A stretch of DNA of 64,000 nucleotides from an uncultured Dehalococcoidia bacterium (GCA_958296115.1 OY282442.1:1745158-1809157); one strand, 5' to 3'. Shown: positions 41,135 through 51,993, counted from the stretch's first letter. Numbers and translations: made by a program. Notes: a model not told the origin generated them from the letters alone.

Positions 41135-42100
41135 ATGAGTCCCCGGATAGCCTACGTGGCGCCAGACGACCGCGAGATGGAGGAGATACGCGAGCTTGCC
41201 CCGGCGGGGGCGGACGCGCAATGGATAGATCCGAGCCAGGGCGTGGAGGAGATGGCCGCGCTGATGCAGGACACGGTCGTCATATTCGGCGACGCGTCGG
41301 TCGAGCTTGCCCGGAGGTGCCCCAATCTGAAGCTCGTCCAGGTCGCAAGCGCGGGCACGGACAGGCTGGACGTGGCGGGTCTCGCCGAGATCGGCATACT
41401 CGTTTCCAACGGGGGAGGGCAGAACGCCGCGTCTGTCTCGGAGCACGCCATCGTCTTGATGGTCAGCGTCTATCGCAAGCTCCATCTCCAGCTTGCGTCC
41501 TTAAAGGCGGGCACATGGTCCGAGGGATTCGGCGAGGAGCGCCGGCGGGCGTCGCGCGAGCTTTCCATGCAGACCGTGGGCATCGTGGGGCTAGGGCACA
41601 TCGGCCAGAACGTGGCGCAGCGTCTCAAGGGATGGGGCAGCAGGCTGCTGTATTGCGACGCGGTCGCGCGGCCTTCGGACCTGGAGGAGCGGCTTGGGGT
41701 AACCCGCGTCTCGCAGGGGGAGCTGCTGGCCGAGTCCGACGTCGTTACACTGCACGTGCCGCTCCTCGATTCGACCCGGGGCATGATAAGCGACGCGGAG
41801 CTGGACGCGATGAAGCCCACGGCCATCCTTATAAACACGTGCCGGGGGCCGGTCGTCGACGAGGCGGCCCTCATTCGCGGGCTGCGAGCCGGCAAGATAG
41901 CGGGCGCGGGGCTGGACGTGCTGGAGGAGGAGCCTACGCCGAGCGACAATCCGCTGCTGGACATGGAGAACGTGGCGGCAACCCCGCACATGGCATCCTT
42001 CACGCAGGAATCATGGGACAAGAGCCGCAGGTTCGCCCTGGAGAACGCCGTCCGCGTGGTCAACGGCGAAGAGCCGCTCTCGGTCGTTTCGCCCGAATAG
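41135..42100 (+). CDS. D-2-hydroxyacid dehydrogenase
   Basis: A 321-residue NAD-dependent dehydrogenase of the SerA/GyaR family. The Rossmann motif is GIVGLGHIGQNVAQ (about residue 150), the substrate Arg is in NTCRGPVVDEAAL, followed by a Glu in LDVLEEEP and the catalytic His in ATPHMASFT. GGAGAGG precedes the ATG. It is likely to oxidise or reduce a 2-keto/2-hydroxy acid and lies 10 bp before the enolase-superfamily gene. Confidence 0.88.
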   Translation: MSPRIAYVAPDDREMEEIRELAPAGADAQWIDPSQGVEEMAALMQDTVVIFGDASVELARRCPNLKLVQVASAGTDRLDVAGLAEIGILVSNGGGQNAASVSEHAIVLMVSVYRKLHLQLASLKAGTWSEGFGEERRRASRELSMQTVGIVGLGHIGQNVAQRLKGWGSRLLYCDAVARPSDLEERLGVTRVSQGELLAESDVVTLHVPLLDSTRGMISDAELDAMKPTAILINTCRGPVVDEAALIRGLRAGKIAGAGLDVLEEEPTPSDNPLLDMENVAATPHMASFTQESWDKSRRFALENAVRVVNGEEPLSVVSPE

Positions 42101-42110
42101 GAACCGCGCG

Positions 42111-43253
42111 ATGAAGGTAACAGCCGTCGAAGCCGTCCCGGTCGACCGCTACCTGTTCACGAGGGTGCATACGGAGAACGGGCTGACGGGTTACGGCGAG
42201 TCCGGGGCATGGGGCTTCCTGGAGGCCTCGGCGGCGGCCATCGAGAAGTTCGGGCGGTACCTCGTGGGCAAGGACCCGCTGCTGATCGAGCATCATTGGC
42301 AGAACATGTACCGCACGAGCCATTTCCGCGGCGCCGCCATCATGGGCGCGCTCAGCGCGATAGACATAGCGCTGTGGGACATCGCCGGCAAGCATTTCGG
42401 CGTTCCGGCGCACCAGCTCATGGGCGGGAGAGTGCGAGACAAGGCCCGCGTCTACTATCACGTCTTCGGCGACACGCGCGAGAAGCTGGTGAGGGGCGTC
42501 CGCGACGCGCGCGCGGCCGGCTTCACCGCGGTCGGACACCTCACGCCATTCCTCGACGAGGACCGCAGCGTCCCGTACTTCAAGAGCCACGCCGACAAGA
42601 TGGCGGACGCGATAGAGGCGGTCGCCGCATACCGCGAGGCGGCCGGGACGGAGGTGGACCTCTGCATCGAGATACACCGGCGGCTGACTCCGACCGAGGC
42701 CGTTACCCTCGCGAGGGGGATCGAGCGGTTCCATCCGCTCTTCTACGAGGATCCGATCCTGCCCGACAACTTCGACGCGATGGCGCTGGTCGCCAGGAAC
42801 GTGAACATCCCCATCGCCACCGGCGAGCGGCTGCACACCATCCACGAGTTCCAGATGCTGCTGCGGACCGGCGCAGTTCAGTACGTTCGGCCGGACGTCT
42901 GCCTCGCGGGCGGGCTGACGCACAGCAAGAAGATAGCGGCGCTCGCGGAGGCGCACTACGTCGGGGTCGTGCCTCATAACCCGCTCAGCCCCATCAGCAC
43001 CGCGGCCTGCCTCCAGCTCGCGGCGTGCATTCCCAACTTCGCCATCCAGGAGTATCCCACCGGCGAGCTCGAGCCGCCCAAGAGCGAGATAGTGAAGCAG
43101 CCCCTGCGCCAGGAGGACGGGTTCCTGCTCATACCGGACGCTCCCGGAATCGGCATCGAGCTGGCGGACGACGCCGAGCGGAAGCATCCTCCCGTCGCGC
43201 ACGGGGAGATAGGCGCGCGCCTCCACGTGGACGGCTCGGTCGTGGACCAGTAG
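42111..43253 (+). CDS. Mandelate racemase/galactonate dehydratase-like enolase-superfamily enzyme
   Basis: A 380-residue enzyme. The capping domain is followed by a barrel with metal ligands in CIEIHRRL, FYEDPILPDN and TGERLHTIHE, and a catalytic His in VVPHNPLSPIS, the GalD/ManD-like pattern. Like the paralogue at 14920-16065, the first metal ligand is Glu (ExHRRL). It sits with a 2-hydroxyacid dehydrogenase and an esterase, consistent with acid-sugar degradation. The precise substrate is unknown. Confidence 0.88.
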   Translation: MKVTAVEAVPVDRYLFTRVHTENGLTGYGESGAWGFLEASAAAIEKFGRYLVGKDPLLIEHHWQNMYRTSHFRGAAIMGALSAIDIALWDIAGKHFGVPAHQLMGGRVRDKARVYYHVFGDTREKLVRGVRDARAAGFTAVGHLTPFLDEDRSVPYFKSHADKMADAIEAVAAYREAAGTEVDLCIEIHRRLTPTEAVTLARGIERFHPLFYEDPILPDNFDAMALVARNVNIPIATGERLHTIHEFQMLLRTGAVQYVRPDVCLAGGLTHSKKIAALAEAHYVGVVPHNPLSPISTAACLQLAACIPNFAIQEYPTGELEPPKSEIVKQPLRQEDGFLLIPDAPGIGIELADDAERKHPPVAHGEIGARLHVDGSVVDQ

Positions 43254-43265
43254 GCGGGTCGGGCC

Positions 43266-43433
43266 GTGATCACCAAGCGCTACTACGTCTTCCTGGGCCT
43301 CTTCCTCGCGGCGCTCGCCTTCTTCGTGGCTGGGCTCGTGACCGGCAACGTCGTCATCATGTTCATAGCTTTCGGCGGGATACTCGCGCTCTACATCACG
43401 CGCCGCCACTTCATCCCGCCGCGACGCAAGTAG
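43266..43433 (+). CDS. Small two-helix membrane protein
   Basis: A 55-residue protein starting at GTG 43266, 12 bp after the enolase-superfamily gene. Two hydrophobic segments (about residues 8-25 and 28-44) are followed by a basic tail, TRRHFIPPRRK. Not recognised; plausible from its composition and position. Confidence 0.5.
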   Translation: MITKRYYVFLGLFLAALAFFVAGLVTGNVVIMFIAFGGILALYITRRHFIPPRRK

Positions 43434-43459
43434 CGCCGCCGAAGGCTTGAGACAGGTAG

Positions 43460-43488
43460 TTGACATGTGGGCGGCGCCCGTCTATAAT
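43460..43488 (+). promoter_or_regulatory. Consensus sigma-70 promoter of the ribosomal cluster
   Basis: A perfect TTGACA (43460-43465), 17-bp spacer and TATAAT (43483-43488). The predicted start near 43495 leaves a leader of about 75 nt before rpsL, containing a small hairpin GCTCTGGAGAGC at about 43500-43511. Confidence 0.85.
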
Positions 43489-43570
43489 TCCTGTTTGTCG
43501 CTCTGGAGAGCGTCTCTTCCGTTTCGAGCTCCGTTCGATTCTCGATCATAAATGGAGATAAGGCCGATTC

Positions 43571-43981
43571 ATGCCGACCGTCAACCAGTTGGTCAGGAAG
43601 GGTAGGAAGACCAAGCGCCGCAAGGACAAGTCGCCGGCGCTGAGGTTCTCCTTCAACACGATAAAGAATAGGGGCCGGAGGGACTCCGGGTCGCCCCAGA
43701 AGCGGGGGGTATGCATCCAGGTCAGGACGCAGACTCCCAGGAAGCCGAACTCTGCCCTGCGAAAGGTGGCGCGGGTGCGGCTGACGAACGGGATGGAGGT
43801 CTCCGCGTACATTCCTGGCGAGGGGCACAACCTCCAGGAGCATTCGGTCGTGCTGATACGCGGCGGCAGGGTCAAGGATCTGCCGGGGGTGCGCTATCAC
43901 GTCGTGCGCGGCGCTCTCGATACGGACGGGGTAGAGGAGCGGCGCCGGGGCCGCAGCAAGTACGGAAGCAAGAGGGCATGA
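43571..43981 (+). CDS. rpsL: Ribosomal protein S12
   Basis: A 136-residue 30S decoding-site protein. [16 protein letters not shown] and [23 protein letters not shown] are the conserved decoding loops that carry streptomycin-resistance positions; both Lys positions look wild-type. First gene of the ribosomal superoperon, directly behind the consensus promoter. Confidence 0.97.
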   Translation: MPTVNQLVRKGRKTKRRKDKSPALRFSFNTIKNRGRRDSGSPQKRGVCIQVRTQTPRKPNSALRKVARVRLTNGMEVSAYIPGEGHNLQEHSVVLIRGGRVKDLPGVRYHVVRGALDTDGVEERRRGRSKYGSKRA

Positions 43982-44019
43982 GGCCCGCGCCGGCCAGCCC
44001 CAGCCCACGGATCTGAATC

Positions 44020-44490
44020 ATGGCTCGACGCAGACGCGCAGAGAAGAGACGAGTGCAGCCCGACCCGAGGTTTGGCAGCGTGGAGTTGGCTCGCTTTATC
44101 AACAAGGTAATGCTGAAGGGCAAGAAGACGACCGCGCAGAAGATCGTGTACGGCGCCATGGACATGGCGGAGCAGGAGTCGCGGAGGGCCGGGCTGGAGA
44201 TCTTCCAGCAGGCGGTCCGGAATGCGATGCCGCAGGTCCAGGTGCGGTCGCGCAGGGTGGGCGGGACCACGTACCAGGTTCCGACGGACATCCGCGCGGA
44301 GCGCCAGGAGGCGCTGGCGATGAAGTGGATCATAGGGTCGGCCCGCGACAGGTCCGGCAGCCCCATGGCGCGGCGGCTCGCCCAAGAGCTGGTGGAGGCG
44401 TCCCGGAGCCAGGGCAACGCCGTGAGGAGAAAGGAGGAGATGCACCGGATGGCGGAGGCGAATCGCGCCTTCGCACACTACCGGTGGTAG
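44020..44490 (+). CDS. rpsG: Ribosomal protein S7
   Basis: A 156-residue primary 16S-binding protein organising the 30S head. [10 protein letters not shown] start, [15 protein letters not shown] and [37 protein letters not shown]-type C-terminal helices (family pattern). It lies between rpsL and fusA in the classical str order. Confidence 0.97.
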   Translation: MARRRRAEKRRVQPDPRFGSVELARFINKVMLKGKKTTAQKIVYGAMDMAEQESRRAGLEIFQQAVRNAMPQVQVRSRRVGGTTYQVPTDIRAERQEALAMKWIIGSARDRSGSPMARRLAQELVEASRSQGNAVRRKEEMHRMAEANRAFAHYRW

Positions 44491-44527
44491 CCCGCGAAGG
44501 CGCCGCCGTTCCTCTGCATCGTTCGCC

Positions 44528-46594
44528 ATGACTCCCCCCTCACGCCTGGAATCCACACGCAACATCGGGTTCATTGCGCATATCGACGCCGGCAAGACGA
44601 CGGTGACGGAGCGCGTGCTGTTCTTGGCGGGCCGCATCTACAAGATCGGGGCCGTTGACGACGGCACGACCGCCATGGACTGGATGGCCCAGGAGCGCGA
44701 ACGCGGCATCACCATCACATCGGCCGCCACGGCGTGCCAGTGGAACGGCTACGACATTAACATCATCGACACTCCGGGCCACGTCGATTTCACGGCCGAG
44801 GTCGAGCGCAGCCTCAGGATCTTGGACGGCGGCGTGGTCATATTCGACGCGGTCGCAGGCGTTGAGCCCCAGTCCGAGACCGTCTGGAGGCAGGCGGACA
44901 AGTACCGCGTGCCCCGGCTCTGCTTCGTGAACAAGATGGACAGGGTTGGGGCCGACTTCTACAAGACGGTGGACAGCATCACCCGGCGGCTGGACGCCCG
45001 TCCGGTCCCAATCCAGATGCCCCTCGGAAGCGAAGACACCTTCCGCGGCGTTGTTGATCTCATCGAAGGCAAGGCGCACATATCCTCATCACAGGACGGC
45101 TCGGTCATCGAGGGCCCTGTCCCGGACGACGCGGCCGACCAGTTCATGAGTTACCGGGACGAGATGATCGAGCGGATCGCCGAGACCGACGACGCCCTGA
45201 TAGTGAAGTACCTGGAGGGCGAGGAGATTTCGAACCGGGAGCTGAAGGCAGCACTCCGCAAAGCGACGATAGAGTACCGGGTGGTTCCGGTCGTGTGCGG
45301 CAGCGCATTGAACAACCATGGAGTGCAGACGCTGCTCGACGCTGTTGGGAACTACTTGCCGTCGCCCTTGGACATGGAGCCGGCTACCGGTACCGACCCG
45401 GCCAGCGGCGAGGATGTCCACAGAGAGCCCAGCGACGACGCGCCGTTCTCGGCCCTGGCCTTCAAGGCCGTGTCCGATCCGTTCATAGGCCGCCTGGTCT
45501 ATTTCAGGGTCTATTCCGGCTCGGCGGCGGCCGGCTCGTTCGTGCTGAATACGCGGACGGGCCGCAGGGAGCGGCTGGGCCGCATCGTCAAGATGCACGC
45601 CCAGCACCGCGAGGACCTAGAAGAGGTGAGGATAGGGGACATCGCGGCAGTCGTCGGGGCGCGCGAAACATCCACCGGCGATACCCTGTGCGACCGGGAC
45701 AACCCGATCGTTCTCGAAACCATCACCTTCCCATCGCCCGTCATATCCGTGGCCGTCGAGCCCAAGACTCGCGTAGAGCAGGACCGGCTGGTCGATGCTC
45801 TGAACAAGCTGTCGGACGAGGACCCAACGCTGAACGTAACCTACGACGACGAAGTGGGCCAGACGGTCATCTCCGGCATGGGCGAGCTTCACCTCGACAT
45901 CATAGTGGACCGCATCAAGCGGGAGCACAAGGTCGTTACGAACGTCGGGCGGCCGCGCGTCGCCTACCGCGAGGCCGTGCTTGCCAGGGGCCGGGGCGAG
46001 GGCAGACTCGTGCGCCAGACGGGGGGCCACGGCCAGTTCGCCCACGTGATACTGGAGATCGAGCCAATGGGACGCGGCTCCGGGTTCGAGTTCGTGGACA
46101 AGGTCCGCGGAGGCGCTATCCCCAGGGAGTACATCCCCGCCGTGGAGAAGGGCGTCCACGATGCGCTGGAGGTCGGCCCTCTTTCGGGCTACCCCGTGGT
46201 GGATGTCAAGGTAACGCTGGTGGATGGGCGCTACCACGAGGTCGATTCGTCCGAGATGGCGTTCCGGATCGCGGGGTCTATGGCTGCCAAGTCCGCCATA
46301 AGCAGGGCCGGGCCGGTACGCCTCGAACCAGTGATGAAGCTGGAGATAGTTACGCCGGGCGAGTTCTTGGGCGAGGTGCTTGGGGACCTGGGCAGGCGCA
46401 GGGCGTCCATCAGGAGCATCGAGGGACAGGGTGACACCCAGTTCGTGCGCGGACGAATCCCCCTATCCGAGAGCTTCGGCTACGCCGGTGTCCTGAGGTC
46501 CCTCACGCAGGGCAGGGCAAGTTACGCAATGGAGTTCGAGCTGTACGAGGAGGTGGGCGAAACCCAAGTGGCCTTGGCCGCTCACGGGGGATAG
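44528..46594 (+). CDS. fusA: Elongation factor G
   Basis: A 688-residue ribosomal translocase GTPase. G1 is [10 protein letters not shown]3 DTPGHVDF and G4 NKMDRVGA. Domain II and the C-terminal domains III-V follow, with RKGAKH-like [13 protein letters not shown] and GMGELHLDI visible. tuf does not follow; rpsJ starts 6 bp downstream, so the str and S10 groups are joined without EF-Tu. Confidence 0.97.
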   Translation: MTPPSRLESTRNIGFIAHIDAGKTTVTERVLFLAGRIYKIGAVDDGTTAMDWMAQERERGITITSAATACQWNGYDINIIDTPGHVDFTAEVERSLRILDGGVVIFDAVAGVEPQSETVWRQADKYRVPRLCFVNKMDRVGADFYKTVDSITRRLDARPVPIQMPLGSEDTFRGVVDLIEGKAHISSSQDGSVIEGPVPDDAADQFMSYRDEMIERIAETDDALIVKYLEGEEISNRELKAALRKATIEYRVVPVVCGSALNNHGVQTLLDAVGNYLPSPLDMEPATGTDPASGEDVHREPSDDAPFSALAFKAVSDPFIGRLVYFRVYSGSAAAGSFVLNTRTGRRERLGRIVKMHAQHREDLEEVRIGDIAAVVGARETSTGDTLCDRDNPIVLETITFPSPVISVAVEPKTRVEQDRLVDALNKLSDEDPTLNVTYDDEVGQTVISGMGELHLDIIVDRIKREHKVVTNVGRPRVAYREAVLARGRGEGRLVRQTGGHGQFAHVILEIEPMGRGSGFEFVDKVRGGAIPREYIPAVEKGVHDALEVGPLSGYPVVDVKVTLVDGRYHEVDSSEMAFRIAGSMAAKSAISRAGPVRLEPVMKLEIVTPGEFLGEVLGDLGRRRASIRSIEGQGDTQFVRGRIPLSESFGYAGVLRSLTQGRASYAMEFELYEEVGETQVALAAHGG

Positions 46595-46600
46595 CCGGAG

Positions 46601-46912
46601 ATGGTGACTCAGCAGAGAATAAGGATCATCCTGAAGGCGTTCGACCACCGCATCCTGGATCTGTGGGCCACCCAGATAGTGGAGGCCGCCGAGCGCACCG
46701 GCGCGCAGGTCGCTGGCCCCGTGCCCATGCCCACGACCATCAAGCGCTTCTGCGTGATCCGCTCTCCGCACATCTACAAGAAGTCGCGGGAGCACTTCGA
46801 GCTCAGGACCCATAATCGCCTCATAGACATTCTCGAACCCTCCAGCAAGACCATCGACTCGCTGACTCGGCTGAACGTGCCGGCGGGCGTACACATATCC
46901 ATGAAGATGTAG
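46601..46912 (+). CDS. rpsJ: Ribosomal protein S10
   Basis: A 103-residue 30S protein that also functions as NusE in antitermination. [13 protein letters not shown] and [19 protein letters not shown] are typical, ending with [13 protein letters not shown]. First gene of the S10 group. Confidence 0.97.
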   Translation: MVTQQRIRIILKAFDHRILDLWATQIVEAAERTGAQVAGPVPMPTTIKRFCVIRSPHIYKKSREHFELRTHNRLIDILEPSSKTIDSLTRLNVPAGVHISMKM

Positions 46913-46919
46913 CGTGACA

Positions 46920-47540
46920 ATGAGCGTTCGAGCACTGCTGGGCAAGAAGATCGGGACTACGCAATACTTTGACGAGGACGGTCGCGCCGTCTGCGTCACA
47001 GCCGTAGAGGTCGGCCCGTGCATCGTGACCCAGGTGAAGACGGTTGAGCGAGACGGATATACGGGCGCCCAGATCGGGTTCGAGGAGGTGAGGAGGCGGA
47101 GCAAGCCGCTAATGGGCCATCTCCAGCCTTCCGGGGCGCTGTTCCGTCACCTGCGCGAGGTCGAGGTCGAGGACGGCGGCGAGATCGAGATTGGGCAGAG
47201 GCTCGACGTTGGGATCTTCGAGGCTGGACAGAAGGTGGACGCCACCGGCACGAGCAAGGGCCGGGGATTTGCCGGAGGAGTGAAGCGGCATCACTTTCGG
47301 GGCGGCCCCAAGACCCACGGGCAATCGGACCGGCACCGGGCGCCGGGTTCGATCGGGGCTGGCAGCACTCCTGGCCGGGTCATAAAAGGACTGAAGATGG
47401 CCGGGCACATGGGCAACGCGCGGGTGACAGCGCGGAACCTGAGGGTGGTCCAGTCGGACCCCGGCCGGAACCTGTTGCTGCTCGAGGGCGCGGTTCCGGG
47501 TGCGCACAACTCCTTGGTGATGATACGGAAGACAGGCTAA
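46920..47540 (+). CDS. rplC: Ribosomal protein L3
   Basis: A 206-residue 50S protein near the peptidyl-transferase centre. [10 protein letters not shown] start, [27 protein letters not shown] central loop (family), [19 protein letters not shown] use ATG 46920; GTG 46914 is the alternative two codons earlier. Confidence 0.97.
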   Translation: MSVRALLGKKIGTTQYFDEDGRAVCVTAVEVGPCIVTQVKTVERDGYTGAQIGFEEVRRRSKPLMGHLQPSGALFRHLREVEVEDGGEIEIGQRLDVGIFEAGQKVDATGTSKGRGFAGGVKRHHFRGGPKTHGQSDRHRAPGSIGAGSTPGRVIKGLKMAGHMGNARVTARNLRVVQSDPGRNLLLLEGAVPGAHNSLVMIRKTG

Positions 47541-47544
47541 CGCG

Positions 47545-48210
47545 ATGCGAATCTGGCTCAAGAATATGAACGGCGACTCGATCGGCCGCGTGGACGTGCG
47601 GGACGACGTGTTCGACGCGCCGGCCAACCCTGCGCTGGTCCACCAAGTGGTAGTCGGCCAGCTCGCGAACGCTCGGCAGGGCACGGCGAACGCGCGGACG
47701 CGGGCCGAGGTGTCCGGCGGGGGGCGGAAGCCGCGCCCGCAGAAGCATACGGGCATGGCGAGGGCAGGGACTATCAGGTCGCCGCTGTGGGTCGGCGGCG
47801 GTGTGGCGTTCGGACCCAAGCCGAGGAGTTACAGGCAGCGCACGCCGAAGAGGATGCGGCGCATGGCCCTGGTGTCGGCGCTCTCTGACAAGGCGCGTGA
47901 AGGCAGCCTCGTAGTGGTGGACTCCCTGGAGTTCGAGGAAGAGGTGAAGACGAGAGAGTTGGCTGCCATGCTGATAGACCTCGACGTGCAGGTCCCCGCT
48001 CTCCTCGTGGCCGACGGGGCCCACCCGACGGTGGTCAGGGCCTCCCGGAACATCCAGCGCCTCAAGACCCTCCCCGCGGACCTCCTCAGCGCTCTCGACC
48101 TGGTGAACAGCGCCAAGGTCGTGATGACCGTGGAAGCCGTCAGGAAGGCCGAAGAGTTGTGGGGCGGCGTGCGGAAGCGGCGCCGCACCTCCGGAAGCGC
48201 GGCGGCGTAG
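47545..48210 (+). CDS. rplD: Ribosomal protein L4
   Basis: A 221-residue 50S protein lining the exit tunnel and, in some bacteria, autoregulating S10 operons. The tunnel loop is visible as RAEVSGGGRKPRPQKHTGMARAG-like sequence with adjacent PLWVGGGVAFGPKPRSY. The C-terminus is extended and basic. Confidence 0.96.
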   Translation: MRIWLKNMNGDSIGRVDVRDDVFDAPANPALVHQVVVGQLANARQGTANARTRAEVSGGGRKPRPQKHTGMARAGTIRSPLWVGGGVAFGPKPRSYRQRTPKRMRRMALVSALSDKAREGSLVVVDSLEFEEEVKTRELAAMLIDLDVQVPALLVADGAHPTVVRASRNIQRLKTLPADLLSALDLVNSAKVVMTVEAVRKAEELWGGVRKRRRTSGSAAA

Positions 48211-48220
48211 AGAGACTATC

Positions 48221-48505
48221 ATGGCAAACCAGGGTATCTTGATAAGGCCGGTGGTTACAGAGAAGAGCACGCTGCTCCAGGAAGACCGGACATACGTGTT
48301 CGAGGTCTCGCCGTCGGCGAACAAGCAGGAGATCGGGAGCGCCGTCGAGACGGCGTTCGGCGTCAAGGTCCAGAACGTCAACACGATGAACGTGAAGGGC
48401 AAGATGAAGCGATTCGGCCCCAGGATGAGCAGGCAGAAGTCTTGGAAGAAGGCGGTCGTCACGCTGTTCCCGGGCGAAGCCATAACTATATTCGAGGGCG
48501 TATAA
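48221..48505 (+). CDS. rplW: Ribosomal protein L23
   Basis: A 94-residue tunnel-exit protein, docking site for trigger factor and [17 protein letters not shown] and [17 protein letters not shown] are the conserved parts; the loop around GKMKRFGP is typical. Confidence 0.96.
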   Translation: MANQGILIRPVVTEKSTLLQEDRTYVFEVSPSANKQEIGSAVETAFGVKVQNVNTMNVKGKMKRFGPRMSRQKSWKKAVVTLFPGEAITIFEGV

Positions 48506-48506
48506 A

Positions 48507-49337
48507 ATGCCTCTGAAGAGCGCAAAGCCTACGACGCCGGGCCGCCGGGGAGCTGTCTTCCAGACCTCTGACGACATCACGGCGGACAAGCCGAAGAAGT
48601 CTCTTCTGTTGCCGCTCAAGAAGCGCGCGGGGCGGAGCAGGAGCGGCAATATAACCGTCCGCCACCGTGGAGGGGGGCACAAGCGCCGTCTGCGTATCAT
48701 TGACTTCAAGCGAGACAAGACGGATGTGCCGGGCGAGGTCATGTCGATCGAGTACGACCCGAACCGTTCGGCGCGCATAGCCTTGATCAAGTATCGGGAC
48801 GGAGACTGGCGCTACATCCTCGCCCCCAACGGGCTCAGGGTGGGGGCGGCCGTCGTTGCGGGGGCGAACGCCGAGGTGAGCCTTGGCAACGCGCTGCCGC
48901 TCAGGGCGATTCCGACGGGCGTTATGGTCCACAACGTGGAGATGCAGGTCGGCAGGGGCGGCCAGATGGTGCGGAGCGCGGGCAGCGCGGCGCAGGTGCT
49001 GGCGAAGGAGGGGCGCTATACTCTCCTGAGGCTCCCGTCCGGCGAGGTGCGCCAGGTGCTCAGCGAGTGCATGGCTACCGTGGGGCAGCTCAGCGCTCTC
49101 GACCACAAGAACGTCAAGCTGGGCAAGGCAGGGCGGAAGCGCCACCTCGGACGGCGGCCGCAGGTCAGGGGCGTCGTGATGTCGCCCGCGGACCATCCGC
49201 ACGGAGGCGGCGAGGGCCGTTCGCCCATCGGTATGCCGAGCCCGAAGACGCCGTGGGGCAAGCCCGCCCTCGGCTACCGGACGCGAAGGAACAAGAAGTC
49301 GGACAAGATGATCTCTTCGCGTAGGAAGAAGCGTTAG
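48507..49337 (+). CDS. rplB: Ribosomal protein L2
   Basis: A 276-residue subunit-bridge protein. The signature [17 protein letters not shown] contains the conserved His near the peptidyl-transferase centre; the [22 protein letters not shown]-terminal segment is typical. It begins 1 bp after rplW. Confidence 0.97.
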   Translation: MPLKSAKPTTPGRRGAVFQTSDDITADKPKKSLLLPLKKRAGRSRSGNITVRHRGGGHKRRLRIIDFKRDKTDVPGEVMSIEYDPNRSARIALIKYRDGDWRYILAPNGLRVGAAVVAGANAEVSLGNALPLRAIPTGVMVHNVEMQVGRGGQMVRSAGSAAQVLAKEGRYTLLRLPSGEVRQVLSECMATVGQLSALDHKNVKLGKAGRKRHLGRRPQVRGVVMSPADHPHGGGEGRSPIGMPSPKTPWGKPALGYRTRRNKKSDKMISSRRKKR

Positions 49338-49348
49338 GGAGCGCGGCA

Positions 49349-49633
49349 ATGTCCAGATCCATCAAGAAGGGGCCATACGTCGATGCGAAGCTCGCCCAGA
49401 AGGTCGAGGCCGCCCAGCGCAGCAGGGGCAAGGTGATGATACGCACCTGGTCGAGGGCGTCGATGATCATGCCCGACATGATCGGCCTGACCATCGCCGT
49501 CCATGACGGCAGGAGGCACGTGCCGGTATTCATCGCCGAGAACATGGTTGGGCACAGGTTGGGAGAGTTTGCCCCGACGCGCACCTTTCGAGGGCACTCT
49601 TCGAAGTCCGAGCGCATGACCACGCCGAGCTAG
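49349..49633 (+). CDS. rpsS: Ribosomal protein S19
   Basis: A 94-residue 30S head protein. [30 protein letters not shown] and [25 protein letters not shown] match the family throughout. Confidence 0.97.
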   Translation: MSRSIKKGPYVDAKLAQKVEAAQRSRGKVMIRTWSRASMIMPDMIGLTIAVHDGRRHVPVFIAENMVGHRLGEFAPTRTFRGHSSKSERMTTPS

Positions 49634-49642
49634 GTAACCAAG

Positions 49643-49990
49643 ATGCCGGTTAGAGCGACCACGACAAATACTGGTGTATCGGTGAAGAAGGTCAAGCCCG
49701 TGCTCGACCTTGTGCGCGGCATGCGCGTGGAAGAGGCTCTGGATATGCTGCAGCTCATGCCGTCGCCGGTTGCGGCGCAGGTTGCCAGGGTGGTCAAGTC
49801 GGCTTCGGCCAACGCGGAGAACGAGCTCATGGCTCGCGCTTCGGACCTGAAGATAGTCGAAACGTTCGCCAACCAGGCGCCCACCACCAAGAGGTTCAGG
49901 GCAAGGGCCAGGGGCCGCGCCTCCCGCATCTTGAAGAGAAGCAGCCATGTTACCGTAGTGGTTGACGAGGAGTCTGATCTTGGGCAATAA
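49643..49990 (+). CDS. rplV: Ribosomal protein L22
   Basis: A 115-residue exit-tunnel protein. [20 protein letters not shown]-type start and the beta-hairpin [24 protein letters not shown]. The end overlaps rpsC by 11 bp. Confidence 0.96.
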   Translation: MPVRATTTNTGVSVKKVKPVLDLVRGMRVEEALDMLQLMPSPVAAQVARVVKSASANAENELMARASDLKIVETFANQAPTTKRFRARARGRASRILKRSSHVTVVVDEESDLGQ

Positions 49991-50702
49991 GACACACCCC
50001 ATCGGCTTTCGTCTTGGGGTAATCAAGGACTGGCAGGCCAGGTGGTTCGCCGCGAAGCCGAGCGAGTACAGGAGCCATGTCGCGGAGGACATGAAGGTCC
50101 GTGAAACGGTGCTGTCGTCGTCGCCCGACGCTGGGATATCCAGGGTCGAGATCGAGCGCTCGAACGACCTCGTGGTTACGGTTCACACGGCCCGCCCGGG
50201 CATCGTGATCGGGCGGGGCGGCCAGAAGGTCGAGGAGCTTCGTAAGTCCATCGAGAGGAAGGTCGAAAAGCGTGTCAGGTTGAACGTCCAGGAGATCCGC
50301 CAGCCGGAGCTCGACGCTTACTTGGTCGCTCGGAGCGTCGCCGACCAGCTCGAGAGGCGGATAGCCTTCAGGAGGGCAATCAGGCAGGCCATATCGCGGT
50401 CTATGCAGGCGGGCGCCCAAGGGGTGAAGATCATATGCGGCGGACGGCTCGGCGGCGCTGAGATAGCGCGTAGAGAGAAGGCCATGGAGGGCCGAGTGCC
50501 GCTTCACACCCTCAGGGCGGACATCGACTTTGCGGTCGCGGAGGCGGCAACGGACTTTGGGCGCATCGGCGTCAAGGCATGGATATACAAGGGCGACATC
50601 CTCCCGGCTCCGAAGGAGCAGGAGGACGACATGGCCCCAATCGAGGTAACGGTTACGGTGGAGCGCGAGGCGGCAACGGATGCTACAGCCCAAACGAGTT
50701 AA
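49980..50702 (+). CDS. rpsC: Ribosomal protein S3
   Basis: A 240-residue 30S protein with a KH domain ([15 protein letters not shown]) and mRNA-helicase-related C-domain. I choose TTG 49980 (giving [13 protein letters not shown]) with GAGGAG upstream rather than the track-longer frame; this restores the usual N-terminus. The end overlaps rplP by 23 bp. Confidence 0.96.
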   Translation: MGNKTHPIGFRLGVIKDWQARWFAAKPSEYRSHVAEDMKVRETVLSSSPDAGISRVEIERSNDLVVTVHTARPGIVIGRGGQKVEELRKSIERKVEKRVRLNVQEIRQPELDAYLVARSVADQLERRIAFRRAIRQAISRSMQAGAQGVKIICGGRLGGAEIARREKAMEGRVPLHTLRADIDFAVAEAATDFGRIGVKAWIYKGDILPAPKEQEDDMAPIEVTVTVEREAATDATAQTS

Positions 50703-51093
50703 GTACCGGAATAAGCATAGGGGCCGGCGCAAGGGCGTAGCCCTGGCGGGGAGCTCCGTGGACTTCGGGGACATAGGCCTGAAGGCGACGGAGCCTGCAT
50801 GGCTTACGTCGAGGCAGATAGAGGCGTCGCGCCGCGTTATCACGCGCTACGTGCGCAGGGGCGGCAAGCTCTGGATCCGCGTCTTTCCTGACAAGTCTGT
50901 GACTGCCAGGGCGGCCGAGACGAGGATGGGCAGCGGCAAGGGAGCCGTGGACCACTGGGTCGCAGTGGTAAGGCCCGGCAGGATACTGTTCGAGATGGCG
51001 GGCATCGAGGAGAGTGAGGCCCGGGAGGCGTTGTCGCTGGCCTCAGCCAAGCTCCCGATGGCCACCAAGATAGTGACGCGGCACGAGGTCTAG
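50680..51093 (+). CDS. rplP: Ribosomal protein L16
   Basis: A 137-residue A-site protein. [16 protein letters not shown] start, [26 protein letters not shown]-type core with [11 protein letters not shown]. It overlaps rpsC. Confidence 0.97.
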   Translation: MLQPKRVKYRNKHRGRRKGVALAGSSVDFGDIGLKATEPAWLTSRQIEASRRVITRYVRRGGKLWIRVFPDKSVTARAAETRMGSGKGAVDHWVAVVRPGRILFEMAGIEESEAREALSLASAKLPMATKIVTRHEV

Positions 51094-51100
51094 GAGCAGT

Positions 51101-51304
51101 ATGGAAATCGACGACCTAAGGGCGCTGGTGGACGAGGACCTGGCTGCCGAGCTGGAGGAGGCGCAGCGCGAGCTGATGAACCTCAGGTTCCGGGTGGCTA
51201 CCATGCAGATTGCCAACGTCAGGGAGATCAAGAGGGTCCGCCGCCGCATCGCGCGAATCAATACTATAATGACGGAAAGGGAGTTGGCCAAGGCCGAGAG
51301 ATGA
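51101..51304 (+). CDS. rpmC: Ribosomal protein L29
   Basis: A 67-residue two-helix 50S protein near the tunnel exit. LEEAQRELMNLRFRVAT and IKRVRRRIARINTIMTER are typical. ATGA overlap with rpsQ. Confidence 0.95.
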   Translation: MEIDDLRALVDEDLAAELEEAQRELMNLRFRVATMQIANVREIKRVRRRIARINTIMTERELAKAER

Positions 51305-51993
51305 GCTACGACCGCCGTAAAGTCAGGGTAGGAAGGGTAATCAGCGACAAGATGGACCGCACTGTTGTGGTCCAAGTCGAGTGGAGCAGACGGCATCGTC
51401 TGTACAAGAAGCCTGTCCGCCGAAGGTCCAAGCTCAGGGTCCACGACCCTGAGAACGTCTCGATGGTCGGCGACCTGGTGCAGGTGATCGAGTCCCGCCC
51501 TCGGTCGAAGACGAAGCGCTGGAGCCTGGCCGAGGTGCTCCAGCGGAGCGAGTCGGCCGGCGTGCGTCCGGAAGAGATCGTCGAGGCGCTGTCCGAGCCG
51601 GTCGTGGAGTCCCCAGAGGCGCAGGACGCTCCGCAGGACGAGGGCATCGCGGAGGAGGTCGCTGCGCCGGCGATTGTTGCGGAAGTGGAGAGCGAACAGG
51701 CGGCCGAGTCCGAAGCCGATGTGGAAGTCGTGACCGAGGAGGCCGTGGCCGGGGATGTCGTGGCGGAGGTCGAGACGGCAGAAGTCGTGGTTGGTGACCC
51801 CGTGGTCGAGCCCGCGCCTGATGCCGCGGAGGTTGAGGTGGAAGCCGTGACCGATGGCGCCGCCATAGCCGAGGACGCCGTGGAGGCCGATGCCGCGGTA
51901 ACGACAGAGGCCTCCTCTGATGTTGAGATGGAAGCCGCAGCCAAGGTCGAGGACGCCCAGGAATCTGCCGAAAGGGGGTCGAAGGCCCCGTGA
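51301..51993 (+). CDS. rpsQ: Ribosomal protein S17 with a long acidic C-terminal extension
   Basis: The first 85 residues are a normal S17 ([38 protein letters not shown]). It then continues for about 145 residues of Glu/Val/Ala/Asp-rich, low-complexity sequence, giving 230 residues against the usual 80-90. The frame is open without interruption to a TGA that overlaps rplN (GTGA), so the tail looks translated. Function of the tail is unknown; a processed or chaperone-like acidic appendage on a basic r-protein is conceivable. Confidence 0.9.
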   Translation: MSYDRRKVRVGRVISDKMDRTVVVQVEWSRRHRLYKKPVRRRSKLRVHDPENVSMVGDLVQVIESRPRSKTKRWSLAEVLQRSESAGVRPEEIVEALSEPVVESPEAQDAPQDEGIAEEVAAPAIVAEVESEQAAESEADVEVVTEEAVAGDVVAEVETAEVVVGDPVVEPAPDAAEVEVEAVTDGAAIAEDAVEADAAVTTEASSDVEMEAAAKVEDAQESAERGSKAP

